The notes: a model not told the origin generated them from the sequence alone. 64,000 bases of DNA from QHXN01 sp032162705 (GCA_032162705.1 JAVRON010000081.1:1-64000); one strand, 5' to 3'. Positions 18,231 through 27,504 are shown, counted from the stretch's first letter. Numbers and translations: made by a program.

Positions 18231-19121
18231 TTAAGACTCCTGCAACTGTGCCGGGGTCTCCACAACCGGCGTCGCTTCCGCCACCGTTGGAGAGGGCACG
18301 GGTGACTCATCGGCGGTCGGCATCCCGACGTTGGAAGGCTCGCCGGGGGTCGTCCGCGCCAGCGCGCCGAGCGTGATCGTCCAGCCCCAGAGCGTGAAGA
18401 CGAAGGCGAGCACGAGTCGGAGGCCGAAGAGGAGGAGTTCCGTCCAGCCGTTCGAGACGGACGTGCGCGTGAAGAGAATGAAGTAAGGCATCAGCCCGAA
18501 GACGAAGAGGCCGACCGAATAGACGAGGATGGACTGCGGCAGGAACGCACGGCCCACGACACGGTGAATCTTTTTAAGCGTCAACAATAATCCGTCGCGC
18601 GCCGCCGAGAGCCAGAGGTGCGCTGCCAGAAGCGGCAAGATGATGCCGAGCAGAAGGAGCCACAGCGAAGAGGCAAGCGCGTCCGGCCAGTGGAGCGGCA
18701 CGGGCTTCGGTTCCGCCGTCGCCGACACATAGACGTGCGTCGCCTCGTCCGGCTTCGGCAGATACGCTTGCAGCTTGCCGAGCAGATAGACGAAGAGCAC
18801 GCCGAGCGCGATGAGCGGAAGACTCAACAGCAGCACTTTCAGAAAGTCCCTGAGCGTGCCCCGCACGAGCGCGCCGAACGTCCTGTCCGGCAGCGCGAAG
18901 TTTGCGACCCCGGCTTGCAACGCGAAGAAGAGCAGCGGCGCGGCCAGAGCCGTTAACGCCGAGACGACAAGCTGCCACGCGTTCGCCTGCCCCGTCGAGA
19001 AGAAGACATAACAGCATGCGAGCAGCGCCGCGTAGAGCGCGGAGAGCAGCAGCAGCCCGCGCCAGTTGCGAAAGAGCGAGCGCGCCGAGTCGCCGAGCGT
19101 CTTGAGCGTGTCTTTAATCAT
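18231..19121 (-). CDS. Polytopic membrane protein of unknown function
   Basis: 296 residues with six or so hydrophobic segments (RGLLLLSALYAALLACCYVFF, LAAPLLFFALQ, VLLLSLPLIALGVLFVYLL, LWLLLLGIILPLLAAHLW, ILVYSVGLFVFGLMPYFIL, LVLAFVFTLWGWTITLGAL) and a short Pro/Thr-rich cytoplasmic tail. I recognise no family. It lies 34 bp before the transpeptidase-SpoIID gene and 81 bp after the alpha-2-macroglobulin gene on the same strand, so it is probably part of the same envelope operon. A role in export or anchoring of these envelope proteins is speculation. Confidence 0.7.
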   Translation of the reverse strand: MIKDTLKTLGDSARSLFRNWRGLLLLSALYAALLACCYVFFSTGQANAWQLVVSALTALAAPLLFFALQAGVANFALPDRTFGALVRGTLRDFLKVLLLSLPLIALGVLFVYLLGKLQAYLPKPDEATHVYVSATAEPKPVPLHWPDALASSLWLLLLGIILPLLAAHLWLSAARDGLLLTLKKIHRVVGRAFLPQSILVYSVGLFVFGLMPYFILFTRTSVSNGWTELLLFGLRLVLAFVFTLWGWTITLGALARTTPGEPSNVGMPTADESPVPSPTVAEATPVVETPAQLQES

Positions 19122-19124
19122 CTC

Positions 19125-19189
19125 TGAACGTCCTTTCCAGGCTCATCCTTGAACGTCCTTTTCAAGCTCATCCTTGAACGTCCTTTCCA
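19125..19189 (-). repeat. Three direct copies of a 25-bp unit
   Basis: TGAACGTCCTTTCCA (middle copy TGAACGTCCTTTTCA) recurs at 19125, 19150 and 19175, joined by GGCTCATCCT-like spacers. It fills the 81-bp gap between two co-directional genes. On the minus strand it offers repeated AAAGGA sequences close to the downstream start. Confidence 0.85.
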
Positions 19190-19202
19190 ACCTGACGGCG
19201 CT

Positions 19203-22200
19203 TCACTTGTCGAGAATCGTCAGCCCGCCGGAGGCCGAGTTGGCGCGTATGTCAGGCTCGTACATGCGCTCGACGCGCGCGGGGGCGACGCGGAACTGTC
19301 CCGGAACCTGCACGCGCATGGCGTACTGGAACTGCGCCTTGCCGTCGAAGTAGTTGAGGAAGAGCACGGCGCGATTGTCGCGGAACTCGCGCGCGCTGTA
19401 CCAGTCGCTCCAGTCCTTATCTTCGTGATTGAGGTCGATGCCGCTCACCTGCTCGACCTGCTCGCAGCCCGCCGGTATCGGGTCTTCGATCATCATGTAC
19501 TGGCCCCGCTCGCCTTCGAGTCTCAGGCGCGAGACGATGATGTCGCCCGAATGCAGCTCGCCCGAGAGCGGCTCGACCTCCCAGCCGAGTCCGCCCTCCG
19601 ACTTCTCCGAGACCTTCAGACGCAGATACTCGCGTTGGAGTTTGAGCTGCGGCACGCCCTGCTCCGCCGTCTGCTCGTCGTTCGTGTAGTGCGTGAGCGT
19701 CGTCGCGAGATAGAGCATCCCGTGTCCGTGCTTGACGACGCGCACCTCGTTCGTCTGCCCGACCTCGCCGCCCGTCCGCTTGAGCGTGAACGCCTGCGTG
19801 GACGTAGCGTCTGCCGCAGTCACCTGCTTCTGCAAGACCTGCTGGCCGTTGACGTAGACTTCGAGCGAGTAATCGGGGTCAAGCTCCTTGCTCACCTTCA
19901 CATAGTCGATCAAAGCGAAGATGGCGAAGGCCGTCTCGCGCGTCGAGAGCCAGTAGTAACCGAAACGCCGGTGGCCGACGAGCCAGCGCGCGGCCTTTGG
20001 AAGCACCTCGCTTGTGGGCAGCACACGCGCCAGCGCCTTAACCGAAAGCGCCGTCGCCTCTGTCGTCTCCCAGAAGGCTTCCGTCCCGTTCCCCTTCGCG
20101 GAGCGTTCGATGTCCGCGGCCACTCCTTGCGCGCGTCGTTCGTCGCCACGCTCTTTCAGGCCGAGCGCGAGCAGAGCGCGACCGTATGCGTCGAGCTTGC
20201 CGCGTTCGTTGAAGAGATTGTTCAGATAGCGCATATCCGCATCGCCGCTCTCGGCCAGAGCGTAGGCCATGTATGCGCGCGACTCCGACTCGAACGGGTG
20301 TCCATCGCCGTCCGTGTTTGCTTCGAGCAGTTTGCGTAGCGCGACGCGGGCGTTCTCAAGCCGCGTCGCGTCCACCTCGTAGCCCGCGTGCCCGGCCTGC
20401 ACAAGCCCATCGACGACGTACGCGGTCATCCATGCGTCGGTCGCGTCATCCTTCCACCATCCCCAGCCGCCATCTTCGTGCTGGAAGGCGTAGAGACGGC
20501 GCAAGCCCTTTCTAACCTTCTTGCCGATGTCGTTCGTGTCTTTGACCGTCGCCGTCTGCACGTTCTGCAAAGCCTGTGTGACGATGACGTTCGGCAGGAA
20601 CGAAGACATCGTCTGCTCAGTGCAGCCGTATGGGAAGCTCGTCAAATAATCGAGCGCGCCGAAGAGCGTGCCCGCGATTGACGGCGAAGCCTCGATGCGA
20701 AGCGTGCGCGCGTTCGGGTCGGCGTTGGCGGGAAGCGTTAAGGTAACGGTCTTATCCGCTTCGTCGTCCGAGATAGCGAACGAGTCGGCGCGCGCGTTCT
20801 TCAATCCGCGCGGGACGATGGGGATGCCCGTCTCGACGGCGTCGGACTCGGTGTCGGTGAGCGCCTTCGCCAGAACCTTCAGGTCACCGGTCGCGGGGGC
20901 ATTGACGCGCCAGTTGACGCGGTACTCGCCCTGGCTCGGGATGGTCACGGTCTGCGCGGGTGCGTCGAGCAGCTTCGCGCCCGCAACATCAATCGTGATC
21001 TTCGTCACCTTGTCGGCCTTCAGATAATTATGGACGATGCCTGAGAGCGTCACCGTGTCGCCCGCCGTCAGGAAGCGCGGCATCGCGACGCGAATGATGA
21101 CATCCTTCCGCTCGACGACCTTTGAGACGGCGACGCCGACGCGCGTGTCCGCCGTGACGGCGCGGGCGGTCGCGCGCCACGTCGTCAGATTGTCGGGCAG
21201 ATCAACCTTCACGTTCGCCTTGCCGTCCGCGCCCGTGATGATTGCGGGCTGCCAGAAGGCCGTGTCTTTGAAAATCTTTCTGACGAGCGGATTGACCGTT
21301 GACTCGTCCTTGAAGTCGGCCAACTGCCGCGCGCGTTTATTCTGCGCGAGGTTGATGGTCTTCGTCCCGGCGTAGCCCGAGAAGTAGTAGTTGACCGAGA
21401 AGGAGGTCTGCACGGAGTTGTAGCGCTGGCCGTAGAACTCGCGTCGGATGTCGCTGGTGGTCTCGGGCGCGATGCTGTAGATCGACTCGTCCACGACGCC
21501 CAGAGAGACTTCAGCGCCGGCGGCGGGCGAGCCGTCGCTGTTGCGCGCAAGCAGAGTGTAGGATGCGGTCTCGCGCGGCTTGAACTCCTTCTTGTTGGGG
21601 ATGATCTGAAGGTTCAGCATCTTGTCGCGCGCGGGCACGTTGAGCTGCACGTCCTGCGTCTTCATGTCGCTCGCGCGGACATAGGTCACGTTGAGAAAGA
21701 CGTTGGGCGCGAAGCGCGGCTCGATGGGTACGTCGATGATGGTGGCGCGGCCCCCGACATCCATCTGTCGGACGCTCAAGACTCCGTCAAGCTCGGTCGT
21801 CACCAGCAGGTGCGTCTTCTCCTTCGGCAGAAGCGCGAGCACGTGCGCGGTCTCGCCGGGGCGGTAAGACTTCTTATCGGCGACGAGCTTGATCTCGCTC
21901 TCGTCCTCGTAGGACACGTCAGCCCATTGGCCGTTGTGGTCGGCCACCCAGAGATAACCGGCCTCCATCACGACGGGCTTACCCGCCTCTTCAATTGTCG
22001 TCTTGATGAGGATGCTGCCCGGCGCGGGCGCAGTGTAATCTATCGCGCCTTCGCCCTGCGCGTTCGTGTCAACGTCGGCGGAAGAAAGCTCTTTCTCCTT
22101 CACCTCATAGTCGGGGTACTCATAGCCGTCCTCAGTCTTCTTGACGACCTTCTGCCAGCGGCGGTCGAAGAAGGTGAGCTTGACGCGTGTCTGAATGGGG

Positions 22201-24131
22201 CGGCCTTCGCGGTCGTTGGCCTTGACGTTGATGCGTGCGGCGTCGCCCTGACTGTAGACGTAGCTGTCCGGGTAGGCGTAGGCGACGACGTTACTGCGCA
22301 CGCCAGTAAACGAAGCGCTGGCGGTCGTCGCGCGGCGCGCGGCGTCCGTGACTTCGGCTTCGAGGCGATAGCTGTAATCCCAAGTGTCCTTCGGGTCGGC
22401 CTGCGGGACTGCGAAGTCCACGTCGAGGCGGCCCTGCGCGTCGAGCTTGCCTTCGCCTTCGAGCACCATGTCGTCGCCGGAGCTGCCGGAAGAGTCGCTG
22501 CTCTCGTCTGCGGTCGGGTCTGCGCCGAACTCGTCCGCGTCGTCGCCTCCGCCTTCGCCTTCGCCGCGCCACCAGCCGTAATAGCGCGAGCGGTAGACGT
22601 TATATTTGACCGAGGCGTGCGTGACGGGCGAGCCGAAGAAGTAGTTGGCCGAGACTGTGAAGTGTGTCTTCTCGCCCGCGTGGATGAAGGCTTGCGGCGT
22701 CGTTACCTTGACCTTGTATTCGGGCTTCTTATACTCCTGCACCTCGAAGGAGCCGGTGGCGGAAGAGTCGCCGATTGAGGCGTTGATGTTGTAGTAGCCG
22801 AGCGGCGTCTCTTCGGGCAGATCAAGCTCGCCGCTGTATGTGCCGCGCGTGGAGAGAGGCAAGTCCTGTTCGTAGATGGTCGCGCCGTCCTGGTCTGTGA
22901 CCGTGACGGAGACGGTCTTGCCCGAGGGCACTTTGTATCCCGAGTCGGTGCGCGTGCGCAGGATGCCCTTGAAGTAGACCTTCTGCTCGGGGCGATAGAC
23001 GGGGCGGTCTGTGTAGAGCAGGCTCGTCAGGTCTGAGCTAGTGCCGCTGTCGCCCTCCTCGCCGTCGCCTCCGCCGCCGAAGTAGTAAGACTCAAGGTCG
23101 GAGATGGCGAAGTTGTCGCCCTGCGAAGCCATGACGAGGTACGAGTCGGACATCTGTGTCTCTCCCGTCCCTTCAGCTTCGGTCTCGGCAGGCTCCTCGT
23201 CCTCCTCGCCGCCTTTGCTCGCGGCGGGCTTCTTCTGCTCGACCTTCAACTTCAGGAGTCCCTGCTTGTCGGTCGCGCCCGAGGTCACGTCGTTCTTCTT
23301 GCGAATGACCAAGACGTTGACGCCTTCGCGCGGCTGGCCGGAGTTGCGCTCGACGGCGTAGACGAGCATCGAGCCGTCGTGCGAGGTCTTCTGCACGGTG
23401 GCGAGGTCTGAGACGATGAGGATGCCGAAGGCGCGCAGTTCGTCGTGGACGGCCTCGACGAGATAGACGCCCGGCTCGCGCTTGCCGAGAGAGATCATGC
23501 GGCGGTCGTACACGTCTTCGAGCGGCGGGAGCTTTTCGCGCCAGCTCGTGACCATCTGGTCTGGATTGAGGAGCGGCACGCGCGCGAAGTCTGTCGAAAC
23601 ATCCAGAGGCGTGCGGTTGCTCGTGTCGTCCTCTTCGGGACGGAAGCGTTGATTGAAGCCTTTGCGCGACTGGTTCTGTAGCTGCTGGCGAACATAGGTC
23701 TTGAACGCGCCGTAGACCCAGCTCTTGAACTGGCGGAGGTGTTCGAGAAAGGTGGGTTTGCGCTCGACGGTCTTCCCGACTTCGGCCTCCTCTTCCTCGC
23801 CCACTTGATGCGGATTATCGAGTCCGCGAAAGAACTTGACAGGGTCTTTGACCTTGTAGACGCGGAAGTCGAGCGCGTCCACGCCGCGATAGTTGACCCA
23901 GACGCGCGCGCGGTCGGTCGTCGCGTACGTGCGGCTGGTGTGGAGCGAGAAGAAGGGCTTGGCGTGCGGGTCGGGCGGCTCGGGCGTGCGCCCCGCATAG
24001 GGCAGAGACTCCGGCGCGGCCTGCGCCGCGAAGCTGTAACGCGCCTTCACGCGCAGCACGACGAAGCCGAGGACGAGCGCGGCGGCGGCCACATAGACCG
24101 CGATGGACGTGAGCAGCGAGCGACGGGACAT
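19203..24131 (-). CDS. Bacterial alpha-2-macroglobulin (MG2/thioester family)
   Basis: 1642 residues. An N-terminal hydrophobic segment (SIAVYVAAAALVLGFVVL) anchors it in the inner membrane. The middle contains macroglobulin-type beta domains (TDRPVYRPEQKVYFKGILR, KKSYRPGETAHVLALLP) and the C-terminal half has the thioester motif PYGCTEQ (Cys1170, Gln1173), followed by the helical toroid (LRRLYAFQHEDGGWGWW). The family traps attacking proteases covalently and is thought to guard the periplasm when the envelope is damaged. The DUF1175 gene just upstream is the known neighbour of alpha-2-macroglobulin genes in E. coli (yfaT beside yfaS). GGAGG precedes the ATG. An acidic, Gly/Ser/Asp-rich insertion near residue 520-545 and another near 290-310 look like linkers. 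Confidence 0.93.
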   Translation of the reverse strand: MSRRSLLTSIAVYVAAAALVLGFVVLRVKARYSFAAQAAPESLPYAGRTPEPPDPHAKPFFSLHTSRTYATTDRARVWVNYRGVDALDFRVYKVKDPVKFFRGLDNPHQVGEEEEAEVGKTVERKPTFLEHLRQFKSWVYGAFKTYVRQQLQNQSRKGFNQRFRPEEDDTSNRTPLDVSTDFARVPLLNPDQMVTSWREKLPPLEDVYDRRMISLGKREPGVYLVEAVHDELRAFGILIVSDLATVQKTSHDGSMLVYAVERNSGQPREGVNVLVIRKKNDVTSGATDKQGLLKLKVEQKKPAASKGGEEDEEPAETEAEGTGETQMSDSYLVMASQGDNFAISDLESYYFGGGGDGEEGDSGTSSDLTSLLYTDRPVYRPEQKVYFKGILRTRTDSGYKVPSGKTVSVTVTDQDGATIYEQDLPLSTRGTYSGELDLPEETPLGYYNINASIGDSSATGSFEVQEYKKPEYKVKVTTPQAFIHAGEKTHFTVSANYFFGSPVTHASVKYNVYRSRYYGWWRGEGEGGGDDADEFGADPTADESSDSSGSSGDDMVLEGEGKLDAQGRLDVDFAVPQADPKDTWDYSYRLEAEVTDAARRATTASASFTGVRSNVVAYAYPDSYVYSQGDAARINVKANDREGRPIQTRVKLTFFDRRWQKVVKKTEDGYEYPDYEVKEKELSSADVDTNAQGEGAIDYTAPAPGSILIKTTIEEAGKPVVMEAGYLWVADHNGQWADVSYEDESEIKLVADKKSYRPGETAHVLALLPKEKTHLLVTTELDGVLSVRQMDVGGRATIIDVPIEPRFAPNVFLNVTYVRASDMKTQDVQLNVPARDKMLNLQIIPNKKEFKPRETASYTLLARNSDGSPAAGAEVSLGVVDESIYSIAPETTSDIRREFYGQRYNSVQTSFSVNYYFSGYAGTKTINLAQNKRARQLADFKDESTVNPLVRKIFKDTAFWQPAIITGADGKANVKVDLPDNLTTWRATARAVTADTRVGVAVSKVVERKDVIIRVAMPRFLTAGDTVTLSGIVHNYLKADKVTKITIDVAGAKLLDAPAQTVTIPSQGEYRVNWRVNAPATGDLKVLAKALTDTESDAVETGIPIVPRGLKNARADSFAISDDEADKTVTLTLPANADPNARTLRIEASPSIAGTLFGALDYLTSFPYGCTEQTMSSFLPNVIVTQALQNVQTATVKDTNDIGKKVRKGLRRLYAFQHEDGGWGWWKDDATDAWMTAYVVDGLVQAGHAGYEVDATRLENARVALRKLLEANTDGDGHPFESESRAYMAYALAESGDADMRYLNNLFNERGKLDAYGRALLALGLKERGDERRAQGVAADIERSAKGNGTEAFWETTEATALSVKALARVLPTSEVLPKAARWLVGHRRFGYYWLSTRETAFAIFALIDYVKVSKELDPDYSLEVYVNGQQVLQKQVTAADATSTQAFTLKRTGGEVGQTNEVRVVKHGHGMLYLATTLTHYTNDEQTAEQGVPQLKLQREYLRLKVSEKSEGGLGWEVEPLSGELHSGDIIVSRLRLEGERGQYMMIEDPIPAGCEQVEQVSGIDLNHEDKDWSDWYSAREFRDNRAVLFLNYFDGKAQFQYAMRVQVPGQFRVAPARVERMYEPDIRANSASGGLTILDK

Positions 24132-24145
24132 AAGTCCTCCAGAAG

Positions 24146-24350
24146 TAGACAGTAGTCAGTAGACAGTAGACAGTAGACTCCGCATTAGACAGTGGTTAAT
24201 AGTCAGTAGGGTCTGCATTAGACAGTAGTCAGTAGCTCTGCATCGCGGAGTCAGTAGGCTCTGCATCGCGTGCGTCAGCGTTTTCACTTTACCTTCACGA
24301 TTCATAAAGGTTTTCTACTGACTACTGTCTACTGTCTACTGTCTACTTCC
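24146..24350 (+). repeat. AGTAGAC/AGTAGTC heptamer element with shared core (copy 1)
   Basis: The left side carries AGTAGAC and AGTAGTC heptamers (five in a row, then degenerate copies separated by GCTCTGCATCGCG). The right arm is TACTGAC-TACTGTC units up to 24350. Between them lies a core with TTTTCACTTTACCTTCACGATTC and TTTTCTACTGAC that resembles the cores at 30459, 47301 and 54684. It fills the 221-bp gap between the DUF1175 and alpha-2-macroglobulin genes. Confidence 0.85.
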
Positions 24351-24352
24351 TC

Positions 24353-25189
24353 TCATTCCAGAATCCTGAGCCGGTAGAAGCCGAGAAAGTTTTTGTTGCT
24401 GACGACGGGACGCCAGCGCGGGTCGGGGTGGCGTGCGAGCACAGAGAGCCGAACCTTTCTGACCTCGCCGGAGTCCGCGGGCGTCGAGCCGGTGTGGTAG
24501 ACGACCCAGTCGGACGCGCCTTCGGAGTCCAGGCGCGTGCGGCCTAGAAAGACCATGACGTGGTACGGGTAATTCCGAGCCGTGGGTTGACGAAAGAAGA
24601 GCAGGTCGCCCGGCTCTGCGCGGGCCGCGTCGCGGCCAATGAAGCGGCTGTTGAACTCCTTGAGCGTGCGCGCGTCGGCGAACTCGGAGAAGGTTCCGTC
24701 CGAGAGGTTCGACTCGTCGAAGGGGCCCGCGGCGGTGCGGAAAAGTTTTTCGCCGACTGGGCTGCGCTCCAGTGTGTAGGCGCGCACGTCGGGCGCGACG
24801 GGGTCGTAAGCTTCGCCCATTCGCAGCAGCCACGCGCGGTCGTGCGCGCGCAACGCCTCGCGCCACGCAAAGCGGACGAGACCGGCGCAGTCGCGCTGGT
24901 CTTCGTTCCACTGCCTGCTCGTCTGGTAGAACTGCGCCTCGACGATTGCGGTGAACCACTTCCGAAAGCTCTCGCGGTCGCCGAACGAGCGCAGCTCCAC
25001 GCGGTCTGGTATGCCGTCCGAGTCCGAGTCGCTCCAACGCGGCTCGACCGTCGTCGCGGTACTCGCCACATTCGCGGTGCGCGCCACGCTTAAGGCATCG
25101 GCGCGTGCGGCGGGCTGGCGGCAGGCTGCGAAGAGGGAGAGCGCGGCGGCGCTGACGAGACCGAGAATTAGACGCAGAGGGGGTCGCAT
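24353..25189 (-). CDS. DUF1175 (YfaT-like) secreted protein, partner of alpha-2-macroglobulin
   Basis: 278 residues. The signal sequence ends at a lipoprotein-like LFAAC, so it may be lipid-anchored. The body has DRDCAGLVRFAWREAL-type sequence (QRDCAGLVRFAW) with a conserved Cys and YPYHVMVFLG with a conserved His, the pattern of NlpC/P60-like cysteine enzymes; activity is not proven for this family. DSDSDGIPD near residue 55 is a calcium-binding-type loop. DUF1175 genes neighbour alpha-2-macroglobulin genes in enterobacteria, and the same pairing is seen here. It is the upstream gene of the probable envelope operon that runs down to 15209. AAAGG directly abuts the ATG, an unusually short spacing. 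Confidence 0.85.
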   Translation of the reverse strand: MRPPLRLILGLVSAAALSLFAACRQPAARADALSVARTANVASTATTVEPRWSDSDSDGIPDRVELRSFGDRESFRKWFTAIVEAQFYQTSRQWNEDQRDCAGLVRFAWREALRAHDRAWLLRMGEAYDPVAPDVRAYTLERSPVGEKLFRTAAGPFDESNLSDGTFSEFADARTLKEFNSRFIGRDAARAEPGDLLFFRQPTARNYPYHVMVFLGRTRLDSEGASDWVVYHTGSTPADSGEVRKVRLSVLARHPDPRWRPVVSNKNFLGFYRLRILE

Positions 25190-25255
25190 CCTTTAGATAA
25201 CTCGGGCGGATTGAATTACAAAGTCGGGCGCGCTTAAGCTAACACGGCTGTCAAA

Positions 25256-25311
25256 AATTGTCTCGCATTTTCCTTCGACCGAGAATTGTCTCGCATTTTC
25301 CTTCGACCGAG
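25256..25311 (+). repeat. Tandem duplication of a 28-bp unit
   Basis: The unit starting AATTGTCTCGCATTTTCC occurs at 25256-25283 and 25284-25311 without change. It lies in the 550-bp gap between the divergent DUF1175 and trehalose synthase genes. Apart from this, the DnaA-box match at 25539 and the heptamer element, I see no gene in 25190-25740. Confidence 0.85.
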
Positions 25312-25538
25312 GCGGCGACCCGGTTGTCACACGCGCCGGGCCCCGCCGCCGCTCTTCCTTACTCGTGCCGGGCACTACCGCCGTCTTCCTTTAAATCCCA
25401 CGCCGCCTCACGTGGTTTTCAACGCGGCAACGGCGAGCCGCTTCCCGGCCAACGCGTCGCGGATTATCACCCGAACACGGGCGACCCGACGAGACGGGCG
25501 ACGACAGTCAGGCGGCGTGCATACTCGCGACAGCCCTC

Positions 25539-25547
25539 TGTGGATAA
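25539..25547 (-). other. Single perfect DnaA-box match
   Basis: TGTGGATAA is the reverse complement of the consensus TTATCCACA. It also lies in a small palindrome, CTGTGGATAACCACAG. Only one copy is seen, so this is not evidence for an origin; it may be chance or a DnaA-regulated promoter. Confidence 0.3.
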
Positions 25548-25557
25548 CCACAGAAGG

Positions 25558-25659
25558 AGTGATAAGTGAAGAGTGATAAGTGATAAGAAAATCGGCTTGC
25601 TCTTTCTTATCACTTATCACTCTTCACTTATCACTCTTCACTTATCACTCTTCACTCCT
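25558..25659 (+). repeat. Inverted tandem-heptamer element, word AGTGATA
   Basis: The left arm reads AGTGATA-AGTGAAG-AGTGATA-AGTGATA-AG. The right arm begins with its exact reverse complement, including the variant unit (CTCTTCA at the mirrored place), and then continues for further units. The loop is about 20 bp. It lies 80 bp before the trehalose synthase start. Confidence 0.9.
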
Positions 25660-25740
25660 TACTTGCCTTCAACGCCGTCTTGCCGCTATCTTTCAGTTCA
25701 ATCGAAACACCAACATGGACAAGGAAGGGCTTCAGACTTG

Positions 25741-27399
25741 ATGGCCGAGACGGGCAAACTCCGCGACGACCCCCTTTGGTTCAAAGACGCGGTCTTCTAT
25801 GAGATTTACGTGCGCGGCTTCTACGACTCGAACGGCGACGGCGTGGGCGACTTTCGCGGGCTGACTGAAAAGCTCGACTACCTCGAATGGCTCGGCGTCG
25901 ATTGCCTGTGGCTGCTGCCGATGTACGCTTCGCCTTTGCGCGACGGCGGCTACGACATCGCCGACTATTACTCAATCCTCCCCGAGTACGGCACGCTCGA
26001 AGACTTTCGCCTCTTCATCGACGCCGCACACGCGCGCGGCATACGCGTCATCACAGACCTCGTCGTCAACCACACCTCCGACCAGCACCCCTGGTTCAAA
26101 GAGGCTTCCCGCGCGCCCGACTCGCCGAAGCGCGACTGGTACGTGTGGAGCGACACGCCCGAACGCTACAAGGAGGCGCGCATCATCTTCACCGACACGG
26201 AGAAGTCGAACTGGACTTGGTGCGAGAACGCAAAAGGCTTCTACTGGCATCGCTTCTTCTCCCATCAACCAGACCTCAACTACGACAACCCCGATGTGCA
26301 GCAGGCGATGCTCGACGTGGTGGACTACTGGCTCGACTTCGGCATCGACGGCTTCCGCGCCGACGCCGTGCCCTACCTCTTCGAGCGCGAAGGCACGAAC
26401 TGCGAGAACCTCCCCGAAACGCACGCCTTCCTCAAACGCCTGCGCGCGCATGTCGAAAAGCGCTACCCGTCGGCGCTCCTGCTCGCGGAGGCGAACCAGT
26501 GGCCCGAGGACGTGGTCGAGTATTTCGGCGAGGGCGACGAGTTTCAGATGGGCTATCACTTCCCGATCATGCCGCGCCTCTTCATGGCCCTCCGTCAGGA
26601 GGACAGGCGGCCCATCGTCGAGATACTCGAACGCACGCCCGGCATCCCCTCGAACTGCCAGTGGGGCATGTTCCTGCGCAACCACGACGAGCTGACGCTG
26701 GAGATGGTGACGGACGAGGAGCGCGACTATCTTTATAACGAGTACGCGAAAGACCGTCGCATGCGCTTAAACGTCGGCATCCGCCGGCGACTCGCGCCGC
26801 TCTTAGACAACAATCGCCGCCGCATCGAGTTGCTGCACGCCCTTCTCTTCAGTCTTCCGGGCAGCCCGTTCCTCTACTACGGCGACGAGATCGGCATGGG
26901 CGAGAACATCTACCTCGGCGACCGCGACGGCGTACGCACGCCGATGCAATGGTCTCCCGACCGCAACGCCGGATTCTCGAAGGCCGACTTTGAACGTCTC
27001 TACTTTCCGGTCATCAACAATCCGGTCTACGGCTACCAGTCAGTCAACGTCGAGTCGCAGATGCGATACGACGCAAGCCTTCTGAACTGGATGCGGCAGA
27101 TGATTCTTGTGCGCAGGGAGCATCACGTCTTTGGTCGCGGCACGATGCGCTTCGTCAAGCCGGAGAATCGCAAAATCTTCGCCTTCCTCCGCGAAGGCGA
27201 GGGCGAGACGGTGCTCTGCGTCTTCAACCTCTCGCAGTTCGCGCAGCCCGTCGAGCTTGACCTCTCGGAGTTCGACGGACGCACGCCCGTCGAGATGCTC
27301 GGCAAGACGCGCTTCCCCGCCGTCACGCCGAAGCTTTACCAACTCGCGCTCGCGCCGTGGGGCTTCTACTGGTTCAGGCTCGAAGAGCGGGACGAGTGA
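25741..27399 (+). CDS. treS: Trehalose synthase (maltose alpha-D-glucosyltransferase), GH13
   Basis: 552 residues. It interconverts maltose and trehalose by intramolecular transglucosylation, in the cytoplasm. GH13 motifs are all visible: DLVVNHTSDQHPWF (region I), DGFRADAVPYL with nucleophile Asp208, AEANQW with acid/base Glu250, and NHDE with Asp316. The opening DPLWFKDAVFYEIYVRGFYDSNGDG and the GMGENIYLGDRDGVRTPMQW segment are typical of TreS rather than of other amylases. No maltokinase domain is fused. The ATG at 25741 is chosen because homologues begin there; an upstream in-frame start at 25573 would translate the repeat element. It probably supports stress tolerance through trehalose. 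Confidence 0.92.
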   Translation: MAETGKLRDDPLWFKDAVFYEIYVRGFYDSNGDGVGDFRGLTEKLDYLEWLGVDCLWLLPMYASPLRDGGYDIADYYSILPEYGTLEDFRLFIDAAHARGIRVITDLVVNHTSDQHPWFKEASRAPDSPKRDWYVWSDTPERYKEARIIFTDTEKSNWTWCENAKGFYWHRFFSHQPDLNYDNPDVQQAMLDVVDYWLDFGIDGFRADAVPYLFEREGTNCENLPETHAFLKRLRAHVEKRYPSALLLAEANQWPEDVVEYFGEGDEFQMGYHFPIMPRLFMALRQEDRRPIVEILERTPGIPSNCQWGMFLRNHDELTLEMVTDEERDYLYNEYAKDRRMRLNVGIRRRLAPLLDNNRRRIELLHALLFSLPGSPFLYYGDEIGMGENIYLGDRDGVRTPMQWSPDRNAGFSKADFERLYFPVINNPVYGYQSVNVESQMRYDASLLNWMRQMILVRREHHVFGRGTMRFVKPENRKIFAFLREGEGETVLCVFNLSQFAQPVELDLSEFDGRTPVEMLGKTRFPAVTPKLYQLALAPWGFYWFRLEERDE

Positions 27400-27422
27400 G
27401 AGGTTAAGAAAATCGAAAGTTA

Positions 27423-27504
27423 GCCACAGAGACACGGAGAAATAAGAGAAGGGACTGTCGGACATTCTTTCATTCTTAAACTCTGTGTCTCTGTGTCTCT
27501 GTGG
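27423..27504 (+). repeat. Imperfect palindrome, CACAGAGACACGGAG type (second copy)
   Basis: GCCACAGAGACACGGA on the left is mirrored by TCTCTGTGTCTCTGTGGC on the right, about 50 bp apart. It belongs to the same family as 4211-4294. It follows the trehalose synthase stop by 24 bp, where it could shape the mRNA 3' end. Confidence 0.8.

Noticed and set aside
25539..25547. Replication origin
   Set aside because: Only one DnaA box; no dnaA, dnaN or gyr genes in the window.
25258..25576. Open frames covering the 28-bp duplication
   Set aside because: Composition and lack of start signals point to non-coding DNA; the frames are only open because of the duplication.
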